DNA of 64,000 nucleotides. Origin: Chrysogorgia sp. JL179-B06 (taxonomy: Eukaryota; Cnidaria; Anthozoa; Scleralcyonacea; Chrysogorgiidae). Below are positions 1 through 11,813 of this stretch, one piece after another (the first letter of the stretch is position 1; each line of letters starts with the position of its first letter). Location of the stretch: positions 3,596,001 through 3,660,000 of the forward strand of contig JAYKKM010000080.1 in NCBI GenBank assembly GCA_035772405.1. The letters are read 5' to 3'. A model generated the notes under the pieces. The model saw only the letters and a list, made by a program, of their open reading frames with translations, searched no databases and was not told the origin of the DNA. A program made the position numbers and the translations under genes.

Positions 1-932
1 GTCAGTTCAATTCGTTTTCAATATTTCTTGCTCAGAATCAGTGAAATATCAAACGAAGTGATGTTAATATAGAGTTACCAGACTTCAAGAAGAAAAACGA
101 TGTAAGAATGTAACTAGTGACCTTTTAATCGTAATTCCCTTCGGCTTCAGTCTGTTTATAATAATATAATTTATGTGTTAGTTATCAATAACTTGCCGCC
201 GTTAACAATCGCCTTTCCGTTCATAATTGTTCCCAACCGATAAAGGATAATTACCTCCGCTACTAAACAACCAACCCGAGGGTGACAAAGTGATTTGATA
301 GCAGAATAAGGTAGGTTATTAAACCCAACGTTAAAAACAACGTTGGGAATGACAAATGCTAGATACTTCTATTATTATATGGCGGTTTAGAATATAATTC
401 AATTAAGAATCGCAGCATGTACGTGTGAATTTAGAAATAGGATTTACTGGAATTTAGAAATTTTATATTGAAAGGATATAGCTATATATTCAGGGAAAGA
501 ACGAAAATGATGCATTCAATGCAACAAATATCTCAAGACTTACATCAACATTAAGAACCCCTGTTCTCATCAAACACGGAATCATCATACTTATATATCA
601 TCATAATATCATAGAGCAATAGCATATTAGTATATTAACTGGCATCATCCGCCTACGTTCATCTATATGCCATGCAACGTAGTTTCTTAAAGATCAAATT
701 TATATTTATACCATACATATTTCGCGGGAAAAAAGCAGGCAGATATTTTACAATGGATTAGCTAGAGTACTGCGAGCGAAAAAGACGTCTAGTCGTATGA
801 TTAAAATGGTTGTCATAGTAAATGTTGACTTAAGCTTTTTATTCCCAAAGCTTTGACCTTGATACATATGTTTCTGCATAAAACACGAGGTCGCTTTCTT
901 CGAGAGTTAAACATACAATTAAGTGTCTTTTT
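1..932. other. AT-rich non-coding DNA, no gene seen
   Basis: I see no convincing reading frame, RNA gene or strong repeat in this stretch. It is AT-rich and has only short runs of direct similarity. It may be intron or intergenic DNA. Confidence 0.5.
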
Positions 933-1160
933 AGAGGCTGTTTATGAGCCCGGTTATATAGTCGGGCTGATCCGCTTAACGAAGTTCTTATCACGCGGCT
1001 ACTCATGCATACACCCAAAATGATATTTCAAAGTGAGAACTGACTCAGTTTGCCTGTAGGAAGAGCATCAAGTTATTTCAAATAATCTTTTTGGGTCGAG
1101 GAAAGATTTTCATGACACAACTCAGCCCGCGGGTTAGCCCGGCTCATATAAACAGCCCCT
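933..1160. mobile_element. Short MITE with GGCTGTTTAT-type inverted ends
   Basis: The left edge, AGAGGCTGTTTATGAGCCCGG, is matched in reverse complement at 1131-1160 (…CCCGGCTCATATAAACAGCCCCT). About 230 bp lie between the ends and hold no reading frame. This is the layout of a non-autonomous DNA transposon. It abuts the TTAA-flanked element that starts at 1164. I found no clear target duplication. Confidence 0.6.
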
Positions 1161-1163
1161 TAA

Positions 1164-1704
1164 AATGCCACTACGATGAAAATGCACCCCCGTCTTTTAG
1201 ATTTTCTTTAGCATAGAATAGTATTTCAGGGTCGAAAGTGATCATCAATGTAAAAAAAACTAAAAAATTGTATTTTGAAGTAAGTATTTTGAGCTCTGAA
1301 ATCACTATTATTTAGGCTACCATTACTAAAAACGTGTTCCAAGTGAGCCCGCAATTTCAAAAGATAATATTGTTTGTGACGTCAGATTCTCAATGCTACC
1401 TTGAATTTCGGTCGAGGTTATTTGTTTTCTTGTTTTTTTCGAGAAGTAGATGAAATGTCCAGCCTTCCAGACGAAGAATTTGAAAAAACGACCTTGATTT
1501 ACTTCAAGAATTAGCCACGTGGAGTCTTCGCGTTGAGAATCTGACGTCACTTCGTTACGCTTAACAACTCCAGATTCGGAGTAAGAAAAATAATACTTGC
1601 CATCGTCAAATCGCAAAACGGTTTCGACCAAGTAATATTTAGCAGCTCTGCTTTATAAATACGTAAAAATATCGATAGGTAAAAATTTGATCGTAGTGGC
1701 ACTT
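1164..1704 (+). mobile_element. TTAA-flanked MITE, family A, copy 1
   Basis: The element has inverted ends (about AATGCCACTACGATGAAAAT on the left, the complement of AGTGCCACTACGATCAAATT on the right). TTAA lies outside each end, at 1160-1163 and 1705-1708. The interior is shared with copies at 12239-12787 and, inverted, at 51916-52677. TTAA target duplication is typical of piggyBac-type elements, but the ends are not the usual CCC-type piggyBac ends, so the superfamily is open. Reading frames inside are not coding. Confidence 0.7.
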
Positions 1705-1839
1705 TAATGTGGCTCAGTGCAGGTGGAAGTTGATCATGAGTTACACGGGAGTGCCGGCTTGTTAAACAACCGAATGAGTAGTATAGGCAGACTATCTTCA
1801 ATGACATTTACACGACACGATTTTTATTTTACGATTGAC

Positions 1840-2230
1840 TGAAACTCGCTGACTGTCTGTCGTTATTTTCCGTAATCGACCGATAAGGGTTGTGACTAAA
1901 AACTTTTCCGACAACAAATAACAACAAAAAATAATTTTAAAAAGCCGAAAAAGTCTCACAAATTTGTTAAAGTGTTTTGAATAAGCCACAGTCAGAGGTG
2001 AACAATCAGATAGTGAGTTTAGTGTGTTCTTTTCAAAAGCAATTGCATGCTGTCCAAAAATACCATATAATAATAAATCTCTTATTAACCTCGACACGTG
2101 TTCGTTGACGGGAAAATATCAGAACTCGGGGAAGCGTAATGACCACACTCTTTCAGTTAATAAGAAGTTATTATTTCATCTAAAATTTTTTAATATAAAC
2201 TGTATATACAGTTGACTCTGACTAAAAAGG
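1840..2230 (+). repeat. Dispersed repeat, copy related to 6295-6660
   Basis: Order and wording match the 6.3 kb region: a GACTGTC…GTCGTTA…TTCCG…AATCG block, then CACAAATTTGTT, GAGTCACAGT-like, GTGTGTTCT.TTCAAAAG, GCATGCT.TCCAAAAAT and CTTATTAA.CTCG. No intact reading frame spans it. It is probably a diverged non-autonomous element. Confidence 0.5.
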
Positions 2231-3130
2231 TTAAAAATGGACGTTTCGGTCAAGATATATGACCTTTGTCAGCGATATTTCATGATTGAGTCGGTTTTCT
2301 TTGATGTACCGCGGGCTGTATATAGCATACATCCCTTAGGGTTAGGGTTCGGGTGCAAGCTAACTGTAATAACCTGATGGTTAGACGAGACAGTTAGCTT
2401 ACTATGTTATAAATTGCTAATTTTTAGGGGGGTACAAAAAAGAACAAATTGCAAGCCAAATAAAAAAGGATGAACAAACAAAAGAATCAATAAAAAATAT
2501 CACGACTAGTTTCACGCATATTAATCCTTTTGGAAACTAATGCTGGGTACAAGAAGTAATATATTGTAAACATTTAAAAATTATTAATTGAACTTTAAAT
2601 TGTATTGCTCTATCAATTTTTTTCCAAATCAGCATATATACGTAACTTCTCTTGCCCGTCTTGTGACAGGCAGCCAAACTGGCTCCCGGTAATAAAACGT
2701 GTGATATATAATAATGCTGCTAACGTACATATGCCAAATACGATATTATGTAAGAGCTAAATCCATACCTATATGTTTATTCTTGTAATATTTACTATAT
2801 ATACATATACAAATTTAGTGCTAAATAAATTATTGATTGATTGATTGATTTGTACTGTATGCGTTATTAAAGTGAGGATGTGGAATGATTCGGATCGAGT
2901 TCCATGCAACGACCGATATTTATTTGTTTATTATTCAAATTTGTTTATTTTTCTAACTCATTGTAAACAATTTCCAGAACTACAGGTTTATATATTGGCT
3001 TCGCCATAATCGATCACCTGGACTAGCACCTTTAGTTTTCATGGTTATGATTGATTTCCCCCAAGCTCCTCTCTGTTATACTCCCTTTCACGAATAAAAT
3101 GATGGTCGATTTCTTTTAGAGCTTAAACTT
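2231..3130. other. Non-coding stretch with a small palindrome
   Basis: A small inverted repeat, AAGCTAACTGT…ACAGTTAGCTT, lies at about 2357-2401 next to telomere-like CCTTAGGGTTAGGGTT at 2334-2350. A short ATTGATTGATTGATT run lies near 2833-2850. The rest shows no gene. The last ~100 bp before 3131 are pyrimidine-rich and could hold a splice acceptor or promoter for the downstream FAM124-like gene. Confidence 0.5.
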
Positions 3131-3152
3131 ATGAACAGTGAACGAAACTATT

Positions 3153-4049
3153 ATGGAGATGAAGGAAATGGCAAAAGCACAAGATGAAGTTACAAAAAGA
3201 AAGAAATCGAATTTCTATTCGTGCAAAATGGATATAAGTTTACCCGGGAAAGAAATTCTTTCAACGCGACGAATTGTGGGAAAACTTATTCGACATGTCG
3301 ACCCGGAATGGAGATACATAAGAATTCGTGAGGATGAAAATTCTTCACTTCCTATCTCGGATTTCAATGATTCAAATTGCTCTTCGAGAGATAATAAAGG
3401 AGTGGGCACTGAAATGACTAGCACCCAGTCCCTTAGTATTATCCTCTTTCTTCATGAGCAACGAGAGTATGGTAGTATACATAACAACAACAACAGATAC
3501 GAAACAGAACTAACAACGTCCGTTGCTTGGCAATTCCATCACGACGTCAAGCAGTTCAGTAAAACAGATTCGACGGCCATTGCTTCACAGAGATACTACG
3601 AGTTAGACCCCAGGCTCCCACTCTGGGCATTTGCAAAGGTACATTATGGGAACGAATTTTTGCGGTTTAACATTTTTGTGAAAGATTTTGAAAGAATGAA
3701 AAGTTTCTACGAAATCTTGATTGGAAAGTCTTGTGATGTTTTAAGACAGGGATTCTGCTATTTTGTTCTCAACAAACATCCGGGACTCGAGATTCACTTA
3801 TCACTGAAATGCCTTACCAACATGAGCCCACGATGCACCACGTCGGCAGCATTGCGTTTTAAATATCGTAAGCTGGACGACATTAAGGCGAATCTACTAT
3901 CTCCTCCTGTCCACATTACGTCACGTCTGTGGCAAACAGAGGATCCAGATGGGAATGTTTTACTACTTCAGGAGATTGTTCAATATCACGCGAGTGATAA
4001 ACATCGATCAAAATCACACATTGTGAAGGATAACTTAGTTTTTGTATGA
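3153..4049 (+). CDS. FAM124 family protein
   Basis: This uninterrupted frame of about 298 residues has the FAM124 domain layout. An N-terminal segment (residues ~25-105) ends in a hydrophobic SIILFLHEQ strand. A core follows with LPLWAFAKVHYGNEFLRFNIF, a segment about the first strand pair of a glyoxalase-like fold, and a C-terminal LWQTEDPDGNVLLLQ. The function of FAM124 proteins is poorly known, so none is assigned. The frame stays open back to 3135. The first ATG is at 3153, and an AG at 3137-3138 could instead be a splice acceptor from an upstream exon. A short out-of-frame ORF begins with an ATG at 3131. The final residues (KDNLVFV and stop) lie inside the first unit of the downstream minisatellite, so the native C-terminus has probably been replaced. 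Confidence 0.8.
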   Translation: MEMKEMAKAQDEVTKRKKSNFYSCKMDISLPGKEILSTRRIVGKLIRHVDPEWRYIRIREDENSSLPISDFNDSNCSSRDNKGVGTEMTSTQSLSIILFLHEQREYGSIHNNNNRYETELTTSVAWQFHHDVKQFSKTDSTAIASQRYYELDPRLPLWAFAKVHYGNEFLRFNIFVKDFERMKSFYEILIGKSCDVLRQGFCYFVLNKHPGLEIHLSLKCLTNMSPRCTTSAALRFKYRKLDDIKANLLSPPVHITSRLWQTEDPDGNVLLLQEIVQYHASDKHRSKSHIVKDNLVFV

Positions 4050-6190
4050 AAAATTAGGATAACGTAGTTATTAGTTATTGTATGAAAAGGATAACTTAGT
4101 TATTAAATGAAGAAGGATAACTTAGTAGTTTTGTATGAAAAAGTATAACTTAGTTTTTGTATGAAAAGGGATAACTTATTGATTGTATTAAAAAGAATAA
4201 CTTAGTTTTTGTATAAAAAAGATAACTTAGTTTTTGTATGAAAAAGGATAACTTAGTTTTTGTATGAAAAAGGATAACTTAGTTTTTGCATGAAAAAGGA
4301 TAACTTTTTGATTGTATTAAAAAGAATAACTAATAACTTAGTTTTTGAATGAAAAAGAATAACTTAGTTTTTGTATGAAAAGAATAACTTAGTTTTTGTA
4401 TGAAAAAGATAACTTAGTTTTTGTATAAAGGATAACTTAGTTATTGTATAAAGGATAACTTAGTTATTGTATAAAGGATAACTTAGTTATTGTATGATAA
4501 AGGATAACTTATAGTTATTGAATGAAAAAAGATAACTTAGTTTTTGTATGAAAAAGGATAACTTAGTTTTTGCATGAAAAAGGATGACTTAGTTTTTGAA
4601 TGAAAAAGGATAACTTATTGATTGTATTAAAAATAATAACTAATAACTTAGTTTTTGAATAAAAAAGAATAACTTAGTTTTTGTATGAAAAGGATAACTT
4701 ATAGTTATTGTATGAAAAAGGATAACTTAGTTATTGTATAAAGGATAACTTAGTTATTGTACAAATGATAATTTAGTTTTTGTATGAAAAAGGATAACTT
4801 AGTTATTGTATGAAAAAGGATAACTTGGTTATTGTATGAAAAAGGATAACTTAGTTATTGTACAAATGATAATTTAGTTTTTGTATGAAAAAGGATAACT
4901 TAGTTATTGTATAAAGGATAACTTAGTTATTGTATGAAAAAGGATAACTTAGTTATTGTATGAAAAAGGATAACTTAGTTATTGTACAAATGATAATTTA
5001 GTTTTTGTATGAAAAAGGATAACTTAGTTATTGTATAAAGGATAACTTAGTTATTGTATGAAAAAGGATAACTTAGTTTTTGTATGAAAAAGGATAACTT
5101 AGTTATTGTATAAAGGATAACTTAGTTATTGTATGAAAAAGGATAACTTATAGTTATTGAATGAAAAAGGATAACTTAGTTTTTGTATGAAAAAGGATAA
5201 CTTAGTTTTGTATGAAAAAGGATAACTTAGTTATTGTATAAAAAGGGTAACTTAATTATTGTATAAATTAGGATAATTTAGTTTTTGTATATCGGATAAT
5301 TTGGTTTTTCTATGAAAAAGGATAACTTATAGTTATTGTATGAAAAAGGATAACTTAGTTATTGTATAAAGGATAACTTAGTTTTTGTATAAAAAGGGTA
5401 ACTTAGTTATTGTATAAATTAGGATAATTTAGTTTTTGTATATAGGATAATTTGGTTTTTCTATGAAAAAGGATAACTTATAGTTATTGTATGAAAAAGG
5501 ATAACTTAGTTATTGTATAAAGGATAACTTAGTTTTTGTATAAAAAGGGTAACTTAGTTATTGTATAAATTAGGATAATTTAGTTTTTGTATATAGGATA
5601 ATTTGGTTTTTCTATGAAAAAGGATAACTTATAGTTATTGTATGAAAAAGGATAACTTAGTTATTGTATAAAGGATAACTTAGTTTTTGTATAAAAAGGG
5701 TAACTTAGTTATTGTATAAATTAGGATAATTTAGTTTTTGTATATAGGATAATTTGGTTTTTCTATGAAAAAGGATAACTTATAGTTATTGTATGAAAAA
5801 GGATAACTTTGTTTTTGTATAAAGGATAATTTAGTTATTGTATAAAGGGATAACTTAGTTTTTGTACAAATGATAATTTAGTTTTTCTATGAAAAAGGAT
5901 AACTTAGTTATTGTATAAAGGATAACTTAGTTATTGTACAAATGATAATTTAGTTTTTGTATGAAAAAGGATAACTTAGTTATTGTATAAAGGGATAACT
6001 TAGTTTTTGTACAAATGATAATTTAGTTTTTCTATGAAAAAGGATAACTTAGTTATTGTGTAAAGGAAAACTTAGTTTTTGTATGAAAAAGGATAACTTA
6101 TAGTTATTGAATGAAAAAGGATAACTTAGTTATTGTATGAAGAGGGATAGCTTAGTTATTGTATGAAAAAGGATAAGTTAGTTTTTGAAA
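4026..6190 (+). repeat. Large minisatellite seeded on the FAM124 stop codon
   Basis: About 2.1 kb of tandem units, mostly 20-27 bp, with consensus near GGATAACTTAGTTATTGTAT followed by (G)AAAAA or AAA. Variants alternate ATTGTAT/TTTGTAT, TATGAAAAA/TATAAA and TATAGTTATT. From about 5294 to 5770 a higher-order repeat appears: the landmark GGATAATTTGGTTTTTCTAT recurs at 5294, 5445, 5596 and 5747, a constant 151-bp spacing. The first unit overlaps the end of the upstream coding frame, including its TGA at 4047-4049. No coding potential is seen in the array. Confidence 0.95.
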
Positions 6191-6294
6191 AAGCTATACA
6201 GTAAAGCCACGATGTAGAGTTATTAAAGTACCTCTCACGTTCGGGCGTTTTATATATTTATAATATATGGCACAAGTTACTTCAAGTGAAATCG

Positions 6295-6660
6295 CGCGCT
6301 CTGATTGGTTGAGACTGTCGGTCGTTACTTTCCGGTAATCGAAAAGTCGGAAAGTATACAAATTTGTTTCATTGTTTTAACTAAGTCGCGAATGAGTCAC
6401 AGTGGGATGAACACTCAGAAAGTGAGTCTTATTTTAATTTCGGTGTGTTCTGTTCAAAAGAGTGCGACGCTAAATACTCTTTGTCACGCTATACGCATGC
6501 TATCCAAAAATGTCATATTACCTTATTACTCTTATTAATCTCGTCCACATGGTTATTACGGGAAAGTATCAGACCTCAGTTTTCATGAACTGACCTCGCC
6601 CTACGGGCTCGGTCCCTACTACCAAGACCTCGATCTAGTTTGCGGTAATAACCGTGTTCT
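6295..6660 (+). repeat. Dispersed repeat, copy related to 1840-2230
   Basis: It shares blocks in the same order with 1840-2230. It starts after CTGATTGGTT, a motif also found in palindromic elements at 13.1, 38.26 and 59.1 kb. Its 3' part has a short inverted segment (AGACCTC…CTCGGTC…AAGACCTC). The 77-residue reading frame here is not supported as a gene. Confidence 0.45.
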
Positions 6661-6876
6661 CGAGTAATATAAGAAGTTAATAATTTTGACCCTTTCTGAT
6701 AAACATTGCTTAGTATTATCAACAGCTAAATTTTCATCTTCATGCTTTTCCCCTGTTATAATCGGTTTACTATGCACAGGACACGCAAACAACAACACAG
6801 GGACACGCAATTAAAGACATTGCACAGTGATTCAACAGAGAAATAGTACCATGTTCCAGAAATCTTCGCCCGACAC

Positions 6877-6985
6877 CCAAACGATGTAAACTCAAACGAA
6901 ACACAAAGGAAACCCAAACGATGTAAACTCAAACGAAACCCAAAGGAAATCCAAACGATGAAAACTCAAACGAAACCCAAAACGA
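6877..6985 (+). repeat. Tandem repeat, ~35-bp unit, three copies
   Basis: The unit ACCCAAACGATGTAAACTCA…ACGAAACCCAAAGGAA is repeated almost exactly three times. I saw no function and no gene in the flanking 6661-7570. Confidence 0.8.
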
Positions 6986-7583
6986 GTGTTCAGCGACAGT
7001 TTGTCAATTGTGTTTGAACAGGTCTGTTTAAAGTTCAGAGTAAATCATCCAGCGTGCGATGTCTTTGCATATCCCTGGGCTGACTTCCTGTGAGTAGTAA
7101 ACGTCCAACTTTAGTAAGGGAAAATGCATCAAGGTGAAACTCTAACTGACCATAATTTTAAGTAAGTTTTATCAAAATGTGCCAAAGATTATAAATCTCT
7201 ACGAGTATGATTTATTTTAGAGTCGATTACACAGGATAAAGTTACCCTATGTATCCGAACCAGAGGTTCATGTTTTAAGCGCTCGACTATTCCGAGTTTA
7301 TCACTTTTAGGTGAACGGAAAAACAAAAGGTGATAGAGATTACGAGGGTTTTCGATTTAAGGTCGTTTTGACGAGAAGACCCGAAAATCTTTGTGTTAAA
7401 TGTTAATAATTTGTAAAAAACAACGGACCTTTTCAATACCCTGATTTATTCAAATGCCAGATTTTCTAATCCATTCTATGCCTTTGCAGCGGAGAGTAAA
7501 TCATCATATTGAAAAATATAGACCTTATTTAAGAATGACACCTGATTTAATATTAAAGACTTGAAGCTTGGCATGGTGGTTCG

Positions 7584-8065
7584 TAAAGTGCAAATGAATC
7601 GAAAATTAAGTTTATCTTATTTGAAAAAACTCTTAAAACAATGAGGAATAACAACTTACAGCTCTTCCATATTTCACTCAGTTCTTGAGATATTTCGACT
7701 TATGTGATATTTAAATGAGCTGATCTATGACGTAGCAAGTTGTACACAACATTAGAAAATCATGTATACTTTCCAATATTATTAAAAGAAATCACTCAAA
7801 ACTTTGTAATTGGTACAGCTCATGAAACAAACCATCGAAGACAAGCTTCAAGTGATTTCGTTCAATAATCTTTAAGATATACAGGATTTTCCAATGTTGT
7901 GTACAACTTGCTACGTCATAGATTATCTCATTTCAATATCACCTAAGTCTAAATATCTCTAGAAGTAAGTTAAATATGGAAGAGCTGTAAATTGTTATTC
8001 CTCATTGTTTTAAGAGTTCTTTCAAATAAGACAAACTTAATTTTCGATTCATTGGCAAAGCATAC
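7584..8065. mobile_element. Foldback MITE with ~170-bp inverted arms
   Basis: The left arm (about 7590-7765) contains AAGTGCAAATGAATCGAAAA, CTCTTAAAACAATGAGGAAT and CTATGACGTAGCAAGTTGTA. All recur in reverse complement at about 7890-8060. The internal segment with CAAGTGATTTC…AATAATCTTTAAGATATACA resembles the inside of the TTAA-flanked element at 36982-37482, so the two are probably related families. No reading frame. Confidence 0.75.
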
Positions 8066-8534
8066 GTATAAATAATTTCAGTTACACCATGATATGTAAA
8101 AATATTTAATTTACCGAGCTTCAGTCCCTGAAACTCGGCACTTCATCAGAGTAATATTAAATTTACATCCTTGGCACACTTGACAAATCGTGAACAACCT
8201 TTACAACGATTCTTGCAAGGTGCGTGCGTTGGCTTCATAATTAATTAATGGACGATTTGGACGATTTCCACAATTCCACTGATTCCCGTGTTCTTGTTAC
8301 TGTTTCCGTGTACTCTGGAAAAGTAGTTTGTTATAAGCCCGTTTTCTACGTCATCATTTCTCTCGCCACTATATCGAAACATTTCGCCGATGACATAATT
8401 TTTTCCCGTTTTCATTGGTCGACAACTGAAAAAAATGACCAGGCCTACTTAAGTGTTAGTGAAATATCAACCAAAACCTGTAGTTCCCGCAGAAGGTGTT
8501 ACCTATGGAACACGTTCTTAACACCTTATGATCT
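8066..8534. other. 3' flank of the condensation-domain gene
   Basis: This stretch lies downstream of the minus-strand stop codon. It holds a plus-strand frame of 115 residues that looks fortuitous: it overlaps the antisense gene and has no recognisable motif. I found no clear transposon ends. Confidence 0.4.
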
Positions 8535-9633
8535 TCATAATTGGTCAGCTACAAGAATTGATTCTAAATTATCGAATACAAGTGTCACAAATTGATGTGC
8601 CGCATGCTCGGTAATATTTCCTGTAAAATACGATGTTGACCACCTCATTACGCCATCGAAAGTTGCAATGTGATTCACAAACGTCGGTCCGTGACGGAAT
8701 GCCCCAGATCCACCGAAAACGTCATCAATCACGAACATGGCCTCCGGTTTTGCCTCCCAATTGATTTTCCCCAAATTTGTTAAAGAATGTACAGGAGACA
8801 AGAATTCCGGTTGATTCATTTTGGAGTGAAGTAAGAATTCGGAGACGAATTGCTTGGGATTAATGAGATGGGCGAAAGGAAGAAGATAGAGGGATTGAAG
8901 ATGGCGGCCTGTTCTTATGCCACCGTGAACGACTTGAGTACACTGAAGGGCAAACCTCCAGAACTCGTCCGGGTTTCCGGCAGAGATTTCTGGAACTTGA
9001 ACGTTTTCCATGAGAAGCGTGGTATAATGTCCAAAATTGTCCTCGGAGATTCTCGGAACGCATTGCGACCTTACATTTACAGGACAATACCAGTTAAAAC
9101 TGATCACAGAATGAGTCTTGTCATCTCGAACAAGGCTTGCAATGGCAAGGTGACAACACGCCAGCATTGCACCTTGAACTGTACAGCGGTTTTTTCGGCA
9201 GAGTTTTATAATTCGTTCTGTCTTTTCCGAACTCAGTCTTCGTGGTATAAGCCTTATCCTGGACAATTTATTGTTTGTTTTACATGTACGCACTGCATCG
9301 GAAAACTTCGTTGTTACTGGGTTTTTGGCGTCGAATCTACTATTGACACGCATGCAAAACAGGACCAGCTGTTGCAGTATGGACTGAGGGAGTAACCATT
9401 GTAATATTCGGTAGTACAAGGGCTGACAAGAAGCCAACAATGTTAAAACACCTTGTCGCATATTGCTACGATCGTTATTCACTTCATCTTCAACATTTAA
9501 AGTTCCTTTAGCAACGTCGTCTAAACAACTCACGAATTCTTCGGCGAATTTCATAACGGATAGTCCATCCATGCTTCCGTGATAAAATGTAAAGATAATA
9601 GCGTTGTGGTACGTCTTGGTCAATGGATTGTAC
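8535..9633 (-). CDS. Condensation-domain acyltransferase-like protein, exon 2
   Basis: This is the C-terminal exon of the gene that starts at 20377. The acceptor AG is at 9635-9634; joining to the donor at 19851/19850 completes an AGG codon and keeps one frame of 541 residues. The first residues give the active-site motif of the condensation (CoA-dependent acyltransferase) fold: Y-H-G-S-M-D-G, with the second His, Asp and Gly of HHxxxDG kept and Tyr in place of the first His. Further on are DNFGHYTTLL and a VIDDVFGGSGAFR segment, resembling the latch and floor-loop parts of such enzymes. Relatives include alcohol acetyltransferases, PapA-type transferases and peptide-synthetase condensation domains. 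The natural substrate is unknown. Confidence 0.75.
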
Positions 9634-9862
9634 CTTGTGTGTAACAGAACAACATTTAGCCGTGGTGGTAACTAATTATTAAACTTACTAGTAGTTCAAT
9701 CTAAATATGAATATCAAAGACCAGCAGATTATCTTGATGGATTACAAGAGTAAAATCATAATATTTAATAAAGTTCTGACGATTTGTTCTTGTAATCACA
9801 ACATTTTCAGAGAATATTTTGAATAAGTACAGTAAAAACTCGCATAAAAGAACCACTACAGC

Positions 9863-10304
9863 GCTCAACATAACGTTTCATGTGATGCCGGTCATGGTCA
9901 TAGGTCAGTTTCAATTGTGACCGGTCAAAGGCGATTTTTGACCGGTCAAACTTCACGACACCCCTTCCCCCCAAAAAAAAACAAAAAACAAAACAACCCA
10001 CAACACAACACAACAAAAAACATGTAAAGTATATTCTACACTGTACATATAAGCTAGTACTGATATGAACGTTTGTCATAAAAAGGAAAAACATGCATAG
10101 GTCACTTCAATATATATCAGACATTATGAAACAGGTCTACAACAGCACAACAACACTCATTTTAAGTTCCTTCAAATGGAAGTAATAAAATTAATTGCAG
10201 GTAATATGACCGATCAAAATGACCGGCGTTATACAAATATGACCGGTCACATTAAACATTTGGCCGGTCACTGACCGGTGACCGGCTGTTATTTTGAGCC
10301 CTGC
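9863..10304. mobile_element. hAT-like non-autonomous element with GACCGGTC repeats
   Basis: The right end, read inward, is CAGGGCTCAAAATAACAGCC. The left end is CAGCGCTCAACATAACG. The CAGGGCTC start is typical of one class of hAT ends. Inside are at least seven copies of the palindrome GACCGGTC or close variants, clustered near both ends like subterminal transposase sites. A partial CACTA is seen at both flanks, but no clean 8-bp target duplication. The purine/pyrimidine run near 9960-10020 is low complexity. Confidence 0.6.
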
Positions 10305-10515
10305 ACTATGTTTTGATGTCAGGCTGAAGTGGTTCTTATATAATGGGTACTTAGTGAGAAATCAGGCCGAATTTGTTCTAAACTGGTTCTTATTTCTAGT
10401 AAAAAAACAATTGTTCCTGGTTTAGTGTTTTAAATGATTTGTTTCCTTAAATAGTGAGTGTTGACCCTGGAAGGTCTTGCCAAACAATAATTTACTGTCA
10501 TAACAATAAATATAC

Positions 10516-10724
<209 letters not shown>

Positions 10725-10750
10725 GTGTAGATTGATCACACAAGTAAAAG

Positions 10751-11253
<503 letters not shown>

Positions 11254-11304
11254 CACGAATATGAGGTATATAGAAGAGTCAGGCAACTTCGCATTGTTCC
11301 ATAT

Positions 11305-11355
11305 AAAATTTATTAAGACGTTTCGACCATTCGGTCTTCTTCAGTTAAAAATACA
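11305..11355 (-). ncRNA. Degenerate hammerhead-like motif in Penelope 3' region
   Basis: On the minus strand the order is TTTTTAA, CTGAAGA, A, GACC-GAAT-GGTC, GAAAC, GTC, TTAATAAA. Core strands, a 4-bp stem II, a canonical GTC cleavage triplet and a weak AT stem I are all present. One extra A separates the first core strand from stem II, which may abolish activity. It lies about 100 bp downstream of the Penelope-like endonuclease stop codon. Confidence 0.35.
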
Positions 11356-11455
11356 AAAATATAAACTAAGATGGTTCCTTATATACAAATGATTAAACTA
11401 ATTAACATAAACTAAAAAATTAAAATATGGTAAATGATATTGATAATAAGAATTC

Positions 11456-11640
11456 CTAAGAGGCGTATTGAATTCGATGTTGTGATCTGAATTCTTGCCT
11501 TTTGTTAAGACCATCAGGATTAAGTGTCCGTAATTGAGCAGCCCAATAGGCTTCCCTCGCTAACAGTTTATTATCTACATCGATGTCATCTCTTATCATC
11601 TCAATACATATGACGTTAAATTCCCGAAGGTCATGCGGTG
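11456..11640 (-). pseudogene. Penelope-like retroelement, C-terminal GIY-YIG endonuclease fragment
   Basis: A minus-strand frame of about 59 codons ends at 11456. It reads HDLREFNVICIE, then REAYWAAQLRTLNPDGLN. The E…W…L.TL.P.GLN pattern is the C-terminal end of the GIY-YIG nuclease of Penelope-like elements. Reverse transcriptase is absent, so this is a 5'-truncated copy. The downstream region (11252-11455) contains the hammerhead-like motif and may be its 3' untranslated region, ending in the (TA)n tract. Confidence 0.65.
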
Positions 11641-11724
11641 TTTAATTAAAATGGATGGCCGTTTATGATTTTTTCTTAGTTTTCAAAGTATATATATGTA
11701 AAGTATATGTAAAATCTAAACTTT

Positions 11725-11813
11725 TACAGATGTCGTAACACTGTGTTTCATGCCTGAGGCAATCATCGTTGTCTGATGATACATGAAACACAGTGTTACG
11801 ACATCTGTAAAAG
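11725..11813. repeat. Short perfect palindromic element
   Basis: Arms of 32 bp (CTTTTACAGATGTCGTAACA… and its exact complement) flank a ~25-bp spacer. The spacer and right arm contain CTGATGA and GAAAC, but no stem II can form, so a ribozyme call is rejected. Confidence 0.8.

Noticed and set aside
1326..2097. Frames of 86-101 residues in the 1.3-2.1 kb region
   Set aside because: They fall inside MITE copies that are not kept open in the other copies.
4026..6190. CRISPR array
   Set aside because: The units are contiguous and degenerate, without unique spacers, and the DNA is animal nuclear.
8850..9395. 181-residue plus-strand frame
   Set aside because: It is antisense to the condensation-domain exon, whose motifs are clear on the minus strand.
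11745..11800. CTGATGA … GAAAC at a palindrome, as a hammerhead ribozyme
   Set aside because: Only five bases (TACAT) separate the two core strands and they cannot form stem II.
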